A stretch of DNA of 64,000 bases from Armigeres subalbatus (GCF_024139115.2 NC_085139.1:5551533-5615532), one strand, 5' to 3'; counted from the first letter of the stretch, positions 30,868 to 42,373 are shown. Made by a program: numbers and translations. The notes: generated by a model from the letters alone, not told the origin.

Positions 30868-31022
30868 CCCGTACGGTAAGATTCGCGACTACAAAGCAAG
30901 ATCATGCTGAGGGTGGCGGGGTTCGATTCCCGGTCCGGTCTAGGAAATTTTTAAGTTTGAAATTTTTAAGTTGGAAATTTTCTCGACTTCTCTGGGCATA
31001 AAAGTTTCATCATGTTAGCCTA
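30868..31022 (+). repeat. SINE remnant in the centre of the foldback structure
   Basis: GTGGGCCATCTTTCCCGTAC, GCAAGATCATGCTGAGGG and GGGTTCGATTCCCGGTCCGG match the tRNA-like head of the Feilai-type SINE. TCTCGACTTCTCTGGGCATA follows, and the tail is lost. Confidence 0.7.
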
Positions 31023-31029
31023 ATAATAC

Positions 31030-31135
31030 AGTATCGACCCGGTTTTGTCACTTCGCGATTTTGTCTACCCTCGATTTTCTCTCGTTTTCGACCCGATTTT
31101 ATCACATTTTCGACCTGATATTGTCACCCTAAAAA
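31030..31135. repeat. Short TTTTGTC/GACCCGATTTT tandem patch
   Basis: Repeating segments of the type TCGACCCGATTTTATCAC occur 4-5 times in about 100 bases. The style resembles the CGACCTTTTGTC arms of the element at 23560-24551, but the unit differs. Confidence 0.5.
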
Positions 31136-31549
31136 AAATAAGAAAATTTCAGGTGCTCTTTTTATCATAGTTGAACCTTTTTGCTGCCATTATAGACCCC
31201 CTGTTAATAAAAATTTAAAATTATAAGATAGGTTTTTTATGATCCATCATCTTGCAAGAAATGTTTGACCAAACGTTGTCAAAAGATTCAACCAAAGTAA
31301 ATTTTTATTTTAAGTCAAACTTTCATGAGTCGATGATTTATGACTGAATATTGACTCATGGAGGCAAATTTTGCCATACTTGAAAATATTTTCTGGGTCG
31401 ATGTGATTTTCCTTTAAAAAACAAAATAGTGTCATCATAATTTTTATGAATTGACTATAATTACAGATTTTTTGATCTTGCGGAGTTTCATTGGTGACTG
31501 CACACGTTCCTAAGAATGGGTTACAACGATCATTCATTACTCAGGATAC

Positions 31550-33235
31550 GAAAATAGGAAAACTATGACAAGTTTCATGAATTGACCGATTTTACGGATG
31601 ATCTGAATGTACTTGAAGAATACACTGGGCGATCCATGCGAATTGGTTACGATCATTTGTTTCTAAAATTAGGAAAAGGTTTAGAAGAATCGTGTGCTTC
31701 ATCATCTCTTATATGGCGTGTTTTTCTAAGGTGGGTTTTATGAATTGATCACTTTTACGTGTGATACGGATCTTCCGGAGGGCCTTTGGTTGCTACTCAC
31801 ATCCGTGAGAAAAGGTTACGGCAATAATTTCATGTTCAGAGTACGACAAGGAAATTAAAAAAATAGGCTCTTCTAGTATGTATTACATCAATTAACCACT
31901 TTAACCGATGTTCCGTATCTTCCGTAAGACCTCCGATAGTCACTTTGGTAAATAAGAACGGGTCACGACATTCCTTCGTGTCTAGCTCAGAGTTCGATAA
32001 TAGAAAGATTTTTTTTACATACTCTTTTCTGGGATGATTTTTTTTTAAATTGATAACTTTTGTGGATGCTCCGAATCTTCTGGAAGACCCCGCTGACTGT
32101 TCAAAAATTGACCACTTTATGGGATATTTTATTATTCAGAGTACGACAATGAAGAGCTAGGAAGGAACTGTGCTCTTTTATGATGAGTTTCATGAATTGA
32201 CCTCTTTTACGGATCTACTGGAGGACCTCCGGTGGCAGCTCAGGTCTATCACACGGGGTCACCATAACCATTTGTGGGATTGATTCGCACTCTATACAAT
32301 CCGCCCAGTCCGTTGTTGGGGGCATATAGTGCGATCATCTCGTTTAATAAACTACGTGCACTCGCTTGACTGTTGATATACTACAGTAAAGCACATGTGG
32401 AGATTGGACAAATCAAGCATCCGAAAGATATTCAATTTGCAGAAAAAGAGCTAACCGCGGTGGAGGTTTGTACTCGGATTCTGATGGTTTTTACGCAAAC
32501 GTGACCTTTAAGTGGTCTTGTTGTGTAGGGGTTATCACGCCTATCTAAAGAGTAGGAGGTTGAGGGTTCGAGTCCCTCCAAGACACGTGGATTCTTTTTC
32601 GCAAATTTCATATCAATTTGTCCATTTCGAAACATGTGCTATGCATATGCACAGCCAAGATATTTAACAAAAAATTGGTTATCGTACGACCGAGTTGCCG
32701 AATAATATGCCTTTAATCATAATCATTTGTTACTCACCATCTGAAAATGAAAAGATTTGAAAAATTTGAATTTCATGAATTAACCACTTCTACGGACGTT
32801 CCGGATCTTCTGGAGCACCTCCGGTGGCCACCCAGGCCCACCAAAATGGGTCACCACAATCATTTGTTACTCAAAGTACTATAAGGAAGGAAAAGCTTTG
32901 GAAAAAAACCGCGCTCTTCTATGATAAGTTTCATAAATTGACCACTTTTACGGACGTTCCGGATCTTCTGGAGGACCTTCGGTGGCCACCCAGTTCCACC
33001 AAAATGGGTCACCACAATCATTTGTTACTCAAAGTTCGATAATGAAAAGCTTTGGAAAAAACCGCGCTCTTCTATGATAAGTTTCATGAAATGACCATTT
33101 TTACGGACGTTCCGGATCTTCTGGAGGACCTCCGGTGGCCACCCAGTTCCACCAAAATGGGTCACCATAATCATTTGTTACTCAAAGTACAATAAAGTAA
33201 AGCTATGGAAAAAACCGTGCTCTTCTATGATGTGT
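31550..33235 (-). repeat. Right tandem array, ~154-bp unit, inner part
   Basis: These are inverse copies of the left-array unit. Those at 32760-33235 are close to one another; those at 31550-32260 are strongly diverged. A unique island of about 450 bases (32283-32735) carrying a tRNA gene interrupts the array. Confidence 0.8.
32514..32586 (+). tRNA. tRNA cloverleaf, anticodon AAA (would be Phe), with T-run
   Basis: All four arms fold: an acceptor stem with six of seven pairs (GTCTTG with CAAGAC), a short D stem with loop TAGGGGTTAT, an anticodon stem CCTAT/GTAGG with loop CTAAAGA, and a perfect T stem GAGGG/CCCTC with loop TTCGAGT. Box B GGTTCGAGTCC is intact. A TTTTT run at 32595-32599 could end RNA polymerase III transcription. 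Anticodon AAA is unusual, since eukaryotic tRNA-Phe normally carries GAA, so it may be a mutated or repurposed copy. It lies in a unique island in the right arm of the foldback structure. CCA is not encoded. Confidence 0.6.
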
Positions 33236-33487
33236 TTGATTAAGGTACCCCGGGGCAAGTGAAAATACGGGGTAAGTGGGTACTATGGCTGCCGATTAAT
33301 CGGTGAACGTTTTTAATGGTAACAATGTTCTAGAAAGATGAAGCAGAACTATCAACGAATTCACCTGACACAAAAATATTTGGAATCAAAACCATTTGCG
33401 GCACCATACTAATGGTATTGCTTAATCATGACTTTAAACTACCGCCAAAAGCTATTACCTTTATTTTAATTCAATTGATTTCCAACA

Positions 33488-36400
33488 TGATGCTCCTCTC
33501 CGGAGGTGCAAATCTTATTGAGCGTCTGTTCTCCATGTCAGGATCGGCTCACAACAGCGTCTGTTCTCCATGTTAGGGGTGGCTGATCATCGTCCGAGTG
33601 CCAGCGAGGGACTCTTAAGTGAAACTGTGCACCATGGTCCACCGGAAATAAGGAGGAATGGTCCTCCGGAAATTTAGGGGGTTTGGTGTCAGGCCCTGCA
33701 AGCCAGCCTTTAAAAAATCATAAGCAACGAACAATCAACAAGAGAGTACGGACCGGAACCATCGGCGAAGACCACTGCGACGAAAAGGGACTAGCGATTG
33801 GAAACTCGGTTCGTGGAACTGCAAATCTCTCAACTTCATCGGGAGCACACGCATACTCGCCGATGTGCTCAAAGACCGTGGATTAGGCATCGTAGCGCTG
33901 CAGAAGGTTTGTTGGAAGGGATCAATGGTGCGAACGTTTAGAGGTAATCATACCATCTACCAGAGCTGCGGCAACACACACGAGCTGGGAACAGCTTTCA
34001 TAGTGATGGGCGATATGCAAAAGCGCGTGATCGGGTGGTGGCCGATCAATGAAAGAATGTGCAGGTTGAGGATCAAAGGCCGGTTCTTCAACTTCAGCAT
34101 AATCAACGTCCATAGCCCACACTCCGGAAGCACTGATGATGATAAGGACGCATTCTACGCGCAGCTGGAACGTGAGTACGACAGCTGCCCAAGCCACGAC
34201 GTCAAAATCATCATAGGAGATTTGAACGCTCAGGTTGGCCAAGAGGAGGAGTTTAGACCGACTATTGGAAAGTTCAGCGCTCACCGGCTGACGAACGAAA
34301 ACGGCCTACGACTAATTGATTTCGCCGCCTCCAAGAATATGGCCATTCGTAGCACCTACTTCCAACACAGCCTCCCGTATCGGTACACCTGGAGATCACC
34401 ACTGCAGACAGAATCACAAATCGACCACGTTCTGATTGATGGACGGCACTTCTCCGACATTATCGACGTCAGGACATATCGTGGCGCTAACATCGACTCG
34501 GACCACTATCTGGTGATGGTTAAACTGCGCCCAAAACTATCCGTCATCAACAATGTTCGGTACCGACGACCGCCGCGGTACGACCTAGAGCGACTGAAGC
34601 AACCTGATGTCGCCACTGCATACGCGCAGCATCTCGAGGCAGCGTTGCCGGAAGAGGTGAGCTCGATGGGGCCCCTCTTGAGGACTGCTGGAGTACAGTT
34701 AAAGCAGCCATTAACGACGCAGCGGAGAACAACGTCGGGTATATGGGTCGAAGTCGACGGAACGATTGGTTCGACGAAGAGTGCAGACAGATTCTGGAGG
34801 AGAAGGACGCAGCGCGGGCGGTCGCGCTGCAGCAAGGTACCCGGCAGAACGTGGAACGTTATAGACGGAAGCGGAGACAGCAGACCCGCCTTTTCAGGAG
34901 AAGAAACGCCGCCTGGAAGCAGCGGAGTGCGAGGAGATGGAACAGCTGTGCCGTTCTCAAGATACACGCAAGTTCTATCAGAAGCTCAACGCATCCCGCA
35001 AAGGCTTCGTGCCGCGAGCCGAAATGTGCCGGGATAAGGATGGGAGCATCTTGACGGACGAACGTGTGGTGATCGAAAGGTGGAAGCAGCACTACGAGGA
35101 ACATCTGAATGGCGCTGAGAGTACAGGCAGTGAAAGTCAAGGCAGCGGAGGAGATGACTACGTCAGTTCAGCGGACGATGGAAGCCAACCAGCCCCCACC
35201 TTGAGGGAAGTTAAGGATGCCATTCAACAGCTAAAGACCAATAAAGCAGCTGGTAAGGATGGTATCGGAGCTGAGCTCATCAAGATGGGCCCGGAAAAGC
35301 TGGCCACTTGCCTGCACAAACTGATAGTCAGAATCTGGGAAACCGAACAGCTACCGGAGGAGTGGAAGGAAGGGGTTATATGCCCCATCTACAAGAAAGG
35401 TGACAAACTGGAGTGTGAGAACTTTCGAGCGATCACCATCCTTAATGCCGCCTACAAAGTGATATCCCAGATCATCTTCCGTCGTCTGTCACCATTAGTG
35501 AACGAGTTCGTGGGAAGTTATCAAGCCGGCTTCGTTGACGGCCGCTCGACAACGGACCAGATCTTTACTGTACGGCAAATCCTTCAAAAATGCCGTGAAT
35601 ACCAGATCCCAACGCACCATCTGTTCGTTGATATCAAGGCGGCATACGACAGTATAGACCGCGTAGAGCTATGGAAAATTATGGACGAGAACAGCTTTCC
35701 TGGGAAGCTTACCAGACTGATCAAAGCAACGGTGGATGGTGTGCAAAACTGTGTGAAGAATCGCACCGGGGACTAAGACAAGGCGATGGACTTTCGTGCC
35801 TGTTGTTCAACATTGCGCTAGAAGGTGTCATGCGGAGAGCCGGGTGTAACAGCCGGGGTACGATTTTCAACAGATCCAGCCAATTTATTTGCTTCGCGGA
35901 TGACATGGACATTGTCGGCCGAACATTTGCAAAGGTGGCAGAACTGTACACCCGCCTGAAACGTGAAGCAACAAAAGTTGGACTGGTGGTGAATGCGTCA
36001 AAGACAAAGTACATGCTTGTGGGCGGAACCGAGCGCGACAGGGCCCGCCTGGGAAGCAGTGTTACGATAGACGGGATACCTTCGAGGTGGTTGAGGAATT
36101 CGTCTACCTCGGATCCTTGCTAACGGCTGACAACAACGTTAGTCGTGAAATACGAAGGCGTATCATCTGTGGAAGTCGGGCCTACTACGGGCCCCAGAAG
36201 AAACTGCGGTCGAAAAAGATTCGCCACCGCACCAAATGTGTCATGTACAAGACGTTAATAAGACCGGTAGTCCTCTACGGACATGAAACATGGACAATGC
36301 TCGAGGAGGACTTGCAAGCACTCGGAGTATTCGAGAGACGGGTGCTTAGGACCATCTTTGGCGGTGTGCAAGAAGACGGTGTGTGGCGGCGAAGAATGAA

Positions 36401-36711
36401 CCATGAGCTCGCCCAACTCTACGGCGAACCCAGTATCCAGAAGGTAGCTAAAGCCGGAAGGGTACGATGGGCAGGACATGTTGCAAGAATGCCGGACAGC
36501 AACCCTGCAAAGATGGTGTTCGCTTCCGATCCGGCAGGTACGAGACGGCGTGGAGCGCAGCGAGCGAGATGGGCAGACCAGGTGCAGAACGACTTGGCGA
36601 GCGTGGGGCGTATCCGAGGATGGAGAGATGCGGCCTCGAACCGTGCATTGTGGCGTCAAATTGTTGATTCAGTGTTATCTGTTTAGATGTTAACTAAATT
36701 AATGAAATGAA
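33488..36711 (+). mobile_element. Near full-length RTE-type LINE (3224 bp) with 12-bp TSD
   Basis: TGATTTCCAACA flanks both ends (33476-33487 and 36712-36723). The length and a 3' end made of short ATGAA-like repeats (AATTAATGAAATGAA) fit the RTE clade, to which the Aedes element JAM1 belongs. It encodes an endonuclease and a reverse transcriptase, broken by frameshifts. A related, more decayed fragment is at 14214-15557. Confidence 0.85.
33790..36686 (+). pseudogene. Endonuclease-reverse transcriptase of the RTE-type LINE, frameshifted
   Basis: The endonuclease begins DWKLGSWNCKSLN near 33796 and continues to about 34530 with GDLNAQVG, SQIDHVL and IDSDHYLVMV, its catalytic motifs. A linker follows, then a shift near 34940-35040. 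Reverse transcriptase motifs are FRAITILNAAYKV, YQAGFVDGRSTTDQI, FVDIKAAYDS (first Asp) and, after a shift near 35760, LRQGDGLSC and CFADDMDIVG (the catalytic Asp pair). A last shift near 36090 leads to EFVYLGSLLT, RPVVLYGHETWT and GRVRWAGHVARMP, the typical C-terminal region, with the stop at 36684-36686. Three frameshifts make it non-coding as it stands, though all catalytic motifs survive. Confidence 0.85.
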
Positions 36712-36723
36712 TGATTTCCAACA

Positions 36724-37857
36724 AAATATTCGTTTCTAAATTCATCATTGATGTAGAAAGTGAATATTTTGAGCAATTAAATAATTGTGCGACATTGTAA
36801 ATTATTTAAAAGTTTTGATTTAAGCCAAAATCTGCAATTATCACTTGCCTTTAAGTTTTAACATACATGGGGCAAGTGGGACATATTTGAACAACATTTT
36901 CGATAGAGCCATTTTACCTGTTTTTAGATTGTTGTCTAGTGAAAAATAACATCGACACTCATATATCGTTTGGACTGAATCAAATGCAGTTGATATTTCG
37001 ATGTTAAGAAGTAATATACAGTTGATTTACCAAATGCGAATTTTATTTTCTGAAACTTATCTCCCGCATGGAAAGAGCAATGGCGAAAATTTCCGTTTAC
37101 AGTGCATCAGATTATAAATAGACTATTTATTCTACAATAGATCAACAGGGCTTGTCTTCTGTTTTGTTATTTTCTAACTTCGTATCAGATTTACAGGTTT
37201 TCAGATAAATAAAGTGCTCAACACATGAATTGGCTATTTCGTTCTAAATTTACAACACTGCGCATCGCCTGGATAAAAACTTTCCTTTTGAAGTTCTAAT
37301 TTATTTAATAATTTGTGTTCTATACAGAGAAAAGACAAACATTCATTCGGAAAGTGAACAAAGCTTTGCTTATCCTTCCCATCTAACACATTTGGTAAGA
37401 AAGGAAGCTAATAGAAAGCCAGGCAACAGCCGTAATTAAACAGTAAACCGGCTGTTGTCTTGTTTTTATATCCGCTATTTGTAATCCCTTTCTTGTTGCA
37501 AAAACAAAAGTCCAACAAGCAATAAACCTCCATCCTTGATCTACAATACTACGACTCAGAAATGACATGAACATTATATCTAAATTCTTCAAATTAGTTT
37601 CGTTCGGCAATATAGAGCAGAATAGGTCCCACTTGCCCCGTTTTAAGGGGTGAGTGGGTCCCACAGGTAAATTTATTTATGTCACTACCAATATTTTTGT
37701 AACTGAATAAATGGCTTACAACACGTCTACACTTCAACAACGGAAGCATATAATGATGTATCCGTGGTAAATGTCCTGAAATACCCTGTTTTCTAAGTAT
37801 GCGTTAACAATTTTGCTAAACTAACGTTTTTTTAGGTCCCACTTGCCCCGGGGTACC
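36724..37857. other. Remainder of the TTAA-flanked element
   Basis: AT-rich sequence with GGGGCAAGTGGGACAT and CCCACTTGCCCCGTTTTAAG motifs that echo the element ends. I see no protein. Confidence 0.5.
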
Positions 37858-37861
37858 TTAA

Positions 37862-38220
37862 TTGACTTTTACGGACGTTCCGGATCTACTGGAAGACCGC
37901 CGGTGGCCACTTAGATCCATCAAGATGGGTAACCACAATCATTTGTTGCTCAAAGATCGATAATGAAAAGCTTTGAAAAAAAACCGCGCTCTTTTATGAT
38001 AAGTTTCATGAATTGACCATTTTTACGGACGTTCCGGATCTTCCGGAGGACCTCCGGTGGCCACCCAGTTCCACCAAAATGGGTCACTACATTCATTTGT
38101 TACTCAAATTATGGTAATCAAATGCTTTGTAAAAACTGCACTCTTCTAGGATGAATTCTATGAATTGACCACTTCTACGGATGTTCCGGGTCTTCCGGAG
38201 GGACACCGGACCGTCAAATA
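37862..38220 (-). repeat. Right tandem array, outer part
   Basis: Two further inverse units continue the array after the TTAA-flanked insertion, followed by the outer arm end (38165-38384). Confidence 0.8.
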
Positions 38221-38384
38221 ATCAGGAATTGTGTTCATCCATTGAAATGGACAATGGTTACATTCTATTAAGATTATTGCAATGCAAACTCATGAATGTT
38301 TCCAAAATCACCCTTCGAAAGGCAAGAAATCACGCCAAAAATTGGCCTAAGAATCTATGTTTCTTCAACATCGATTCCTGGGAA

Positions 38385-39980
38385 CCAGAATGGCCAAAGT
38401 GCAAAAATCAGTCCGTACGACATCCGTGGAATCCATACCTTCAATTTGGTCCCAAAAGATTGAGAATCGGTTTCAAAATGAACTTTTAAGAGCGAATTCA
38501 ATTTGGGGTCATTTTTGACCCGCTAATGCACAATGTGTAACTTTTTTTAATGCACTAGGAAGGTTAAAAAGCTTTACTAAAACCGATTAATATATCGCGT
38601 TGCTCCGAAGTTAATCATATTTCACCCATCGCACACTTGGAATAATCCATCAACAAACAAATCCTACTCTACTGTTCTACTACCAAGTCTACTACTCTAT
38701 TTAACTAATCTAAAGAAAGCCTTACGAAAGTTACTCGGTAGCAATCAAAGAGTATGAACCATAAAATGTCAGCATATAAACGTCCCAAACATCCGATGTT
38801 TTTCAAATGTCCGAGAACAGCACTCAAAGGCAGGGTCGGTGGATAAAATCAAAATATCAAAAATCATTGTCAGAAAATCTCCATAATAAGCTGTAAATTT
38901 TTATATTTTATTATTTCATTATCATTGTTTACAAAGCATTTATTTGTTTTCTGTTAGAAATGACCGTCATGCCTGTTTGCTGCTAGATTATTCATGTCAT
39001 TACATTCTAGGCATTAAATGCTGAAGAAAACATTAATAAAAAGTAAAACGTTACAAACATCATTTTGTGTTCGGATCTACCGAAATGTTCAAGCAGAATC
39101 ATATCAAAACAAAAACTTAAATGTAAATAATCGGGCTGCCGCTGTACGGCTCATAAAATATCTTATAGCGAACTACCAACAAAACTCAATAAGTGAACGG
39201 AATGAATTAATTTTACATTCGGCGCAATCACTTATGCAATGCGGCAAATCGAAGAAATAGTTGAAACTAATTAAAAAACGCAATGACAATTCCACGTGAA
39301 AAAATCGCAATGTGTGCACTGAGAGGAGAGTTGCGGGTCTGTAGCAAAACATTTTGAAAATTAGAATCTCTCGAGTCCGCGGCTCCCAGCCCGAGAGCGG
39401 CATCCACACAAATATAACGAAACCATTACTCCTTACCTATGCAAAAAAAAGCTTCGCCGCTCCAACCTCTTTTCGGCTTCCCGTGAAGTTCGTTCAAAAC
39501 TGCTAAGCACAAATCTTTACACAACATGATGGGTGATTCCACAAGCAACGCCAGCACACACTCCTGGCAGGATCGCCAAATGTGCAATTCAACATCGCAC
39601 ATACGAATCACCCATCATGTTTACATTGCTTGCACTCGCGACTGACCTCGTGATGAAGGAAGAATTGACTGACCGCGAATGTGTCTCTTGCATGCGATGG
39701 CTGCTACGATCTGTCATGTGACTGAAGAACAGTATATTAGACTTGTTCATGTTTATAGGCCTGTCCAACGCCACACACCTTTGTTCTGCTGTCCGGAACA
39801 TGTTGGGTATCAAGCTGTCAAATCGTATGGATTTTCCTTCTTTGACATTTACCTCCCCTATCTTTGCCAGCAAAAGATGTTCCGGACAGCGACGACAGCA
39901 ACTATCTTTATCTGGTTACTAAAATATCTTTTACTTTAACACAGTCGTCTCCAGAAATTGGTAAATACTTTAACATAATA
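38385..39980. other. Gene-free spacer with a small hairpin
   Basis: No gene was recognised. AACATGATGGGTGATTC at 39523-39539 is repeated in inverse at 39605-39621. CTGTCCGGAACATG near 39800 has an inverse partner ATGTTCCGGACAGC near 39890. Both may be small MITE remnants. Confidence 0.5.
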
Positions 39981-39982
39981 AT

Positions 39983-40078
39983 TTCCCGGGAAATTCGGGA
40001 AACTAAAGTGCGCATCCCGGGAATCTAGAATCCCGGGAAAATTGATTTCCCGGGAAATCGTTTCCGGGAATGGAACCC
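39983..40078. repeat. TTTCCCGGGAAA palindromic repeat, copy 1
   Basis: Four CCCGGGAA-type palindromes occur within 95 bases, including ATTTCCCGGGAAAT. A similar patch lies at 49262-49345, suggesting a dispersed repeat. Confidence 0.5.
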
Positions 40079-41900
40079 CTACCTTTGAGTAATACTACTT
40101 AGAAAAAATTGGGCCTGAAAGGGTTAAGAAATTTACTACAATTTCAAAAAAAAATCATAAAGGAATTTACGAAAGAATTTCTACAGGAATTTTTGTAGGA
40201 ATATAAGGAAACATTCCTGAGGGTGTTTTATAAAGTTTTCGTAAGTAAATTTCCGAATGAATTCCTAAAACATTTCAAGGAATGAAGCATTTTCCGAATG
40301 TATTTCCAATAGGGGCCCTCCTTAGCCGTGCGGTATGTGGACTATGGAGGTTGATTATGCTAAAGTTGAACAGCGATGCAAATGTTTAATGTGGAGAATG
40401 TATCGTTTTGTTTTGACTACAAAAATTGAAATCACCAGAGTAAGCAAAATATCTTGTATATGGAAAAACTTGGAGCAAACCATATTGCTAATAATGTTCA
40501 TTCGCAAAAAATCACTACTTCGCCATTTCTACTACGGCAACCAATCAGCACTAATTAATTCAATTACTTAGCCCTACCCTCCTGCACGATAGTAGTAATA
40601 ATCACCAACAAGTGTTTTTTTGCCAATTACCATATTCCATCTGAATGCAGTATACCCTAACACAGTCATGCATGATGGGTGTCAGTTTTGTGTATTTTTG
40701 GAAATTTATTACTGCCGTTTTATTGGCTTTGATTTTCTTCAAGCATGCTTGAATTCGATTCAAAGGCCTACATATTGAGTTTGCAGCCGGAAAAGGAGGG
40801 TTGTAAAACCGATAATTTGTTACGAGTTCTTGTTTAATCCTTCCGCTACTATGAACTGGTTTCTGGCGGGAATTCTAGATCTAAGTCAAGGCTTCATCGG
40901 AGCGTGAATTCGTAAAAATGGGCATTTATGTTTTATATTCATTATAGGGGAGGCTAATTAGGGCCAGAACCATTTGTTTTCGATAAAAAACCCGTTTTTT
41001 TTCGAAAATTTGGATGTCGACTAGATTTTTTTAATTTGAGTCCGAAAAAAAACTAGAACATTCGCTTACACTATGGAAGGTGAGATCACTAAATGAGGCT
41101 CAACCGAAACTATGGTCTACTTTCTGGTTTCTAAAGAAAGTGTTAACCATTTGTGTACAACAGGTTAACACTCAATCATAAAGCCATAAAAAAGATAAGG
41201 CGGTCGCAAACAGAATCGAATGGCAATTTTCATTACTACCGTTTTACAACCGGTCGGGTTCAAGTTTAAGCATTTCGACGAATTTTGGTAGCAACCTAGA
41301 ACTCAAAGTCTTTTCCAAAGTTCTAACAATAAAGGATGGATACGATAACATTTGGTACATAGTTTCCACGGGATTGGGAATATAAATTGAAAATCGATTT
41401 GGATCAAGATTCTTGCACCATTATTCGAATTTGCATTGGTAATACTTTAACAAACTTTCGGAAATAATCAGTCACAAATTCAATTTCAAGGAAAAATTCA
41501 TCCTTATACAAATGAGTAAAAATGATTAGAATGTAAGTATGCAAAAAATGCTTTTCAATATGTAATACAGATTTTCATCGTATACCGACGGTTAGAACTC
41601 GAAACAAGTCGCGATCGCGGATTCTTATCGGTCAATGAAAATGTTCGACGTCGTAAACACAGAGTAGGCATTCGCTTGGCATGCTATGACGCGACGGGGA
41701 CGATCCTCACCCACTGCGGTAGCGCAGAACGAACGACGTTCTTGAATGAAAGACGGTAGGTACCGCCGCCAGTTAGTGGCTGGGTCAGGGGGTCTGGGTT
41801 GGGAAGAATATTCAAAACACGGTTGAAGGGAAACCAAAGGTGCGTTTTGCCATTTTTCATATGGAGAAATAGAACTAAGAGTCCGTTTCATTATCACTTT
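40079..41900. other. Spacer upstream of the metalloprotease gene
   Basis: GGGGCCCTCCTTAGCCGTGC at 40313-40332 is a short head fragment of the Feilai-type SINE. Otherwise I see no gene or repeat. The last few hundred bases probably hold control sequence for the gene starting at 42037. Confidence 0.45.
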
Positions 41901-41902
41901 CA

Positions 41903-41940
41903 TATAAATAAAAGCCGGGTGGCTTAATTGGCAATCAGTT
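41903..41940 (+). promoter_or_regulatory. TATA box and initiator of the astacin-family gene
   Basis: TATAAATA starts at 41903 and an ATCAGTT initiator has its A at 41937, 34 bases later. The leader to the ATG at 42037 would be about 100 bases. Confidence 0.65.
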
Positions 41941-42036
41941 TCAACTTGGTGTTCACTCGGTAACGATCAAGTTTCTTTTACTTAGTCATAAATTCAATTA
42001 TAATTTTCGAGGAACAGAAAACATAAATTCCGAGTG

Positions 42037-42373
42037 ATGTCGCGGAAAGTACTGCTAATTACTATTGCAGCGTGGCTGTTTGTGAACGTGCGATCCGGTG
42101 TGATCCTTCGGGATGAAAACGAAGTTGAGGGAAGTGAAGACGAGATTGATTTGTCTGAACTGGGACTGGATTTGTATGGCGAGCCGGATCCAGAGATTGG
42201 AAAGCTGGTGGAGAACTATGATCCGGAGACACATGACGTCAATCCAGAGGAGCTGGGATCGTACGTGGGTGGAGATATGTTGATCAACAGACCCGCTGGC
42301 AGGAACGGGATGGTGGACAAGAGCACTCGATGGCCGGGTGGTGTGGTTCCGTATGAAATCAACGGAAACTTCC
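42037..42373 (+). CDS. Astacin-family zinc metalloprotease, first coding exon
   Basis: The ATG at 42037 starts MSRKVLLITIAAWLFVNVRS, a clear signal peptide with likely cleavage after Gly21. An acidic pro-region follows (SEDEIDLSEL, GEPDPEIGKLVENYDPET, NPEELGSYVGGDML). The exon ends in STRWPGGVVPYEINGNF, the hallmark start of the astacin catalytic domain. A GTAAGT donor follows at 42374. The zinc-binding HEXXH exon was not found downstream, so later exons lie outside the window, are hidden beyond a very long intron, or are lost. Secreted astacins act in digestion, hatching or seminal fluid; which applies here cannot be told. The GTG codon three bases upstream of position 42037 is not a plausible start. 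Confidence 0.85.

Larger units (their letters stand above)
33244..37857. mobile_element. TTAA-flanked inverted-repeat element carrying an RTE LINE
   Basis: The ends GGTACCCCGGGGCAAGTG and CACTTGCCCCGGGGTACC are perfect inverted repeats, with TTAA on both sides (33240-33243 and 37858-37861). TTAA is the duplication made by piggyBac-type and some mosquito MITE families. Without the RTE insertion and its duplication the element is about 1378 bp, with no transposase seen. It lies in the right tandem array, whose unit continues across it. Confidence 0.8.
29079..38384. mobile_element. Giant Foldback-like structure with ~154-bp tandem arms
   Basis: The outer ~180 bases of the left arm (29079-29260) return in inverse at 38165-38384, both including ACAATGGTTACATTCTA and GCCAAAAATTGGCCTAAGAA. 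Inward, each arm is a tandem array of a unit of 152-156 bases with GAGCGCGGTTTTTTCCAAAG and GATCCGGAACGTCC. In the left array this landmark sits near 29319, 29472, 29626, 29779, 29933 and 30089. In the right array the inverse landmark is near 32911, 33063 and 33217, resuming at 37985 after an insertion. Units become more diverged toward the centre (about 30900-31500). No duplication of the target and no transposase were found. Confidence 0.75.

Noticed and set aside
34506..34967. 153-residue antisense open frame inside the RTE LINE
   Set aside because: It is the shadow of the endonuclease linker on the plus strand.
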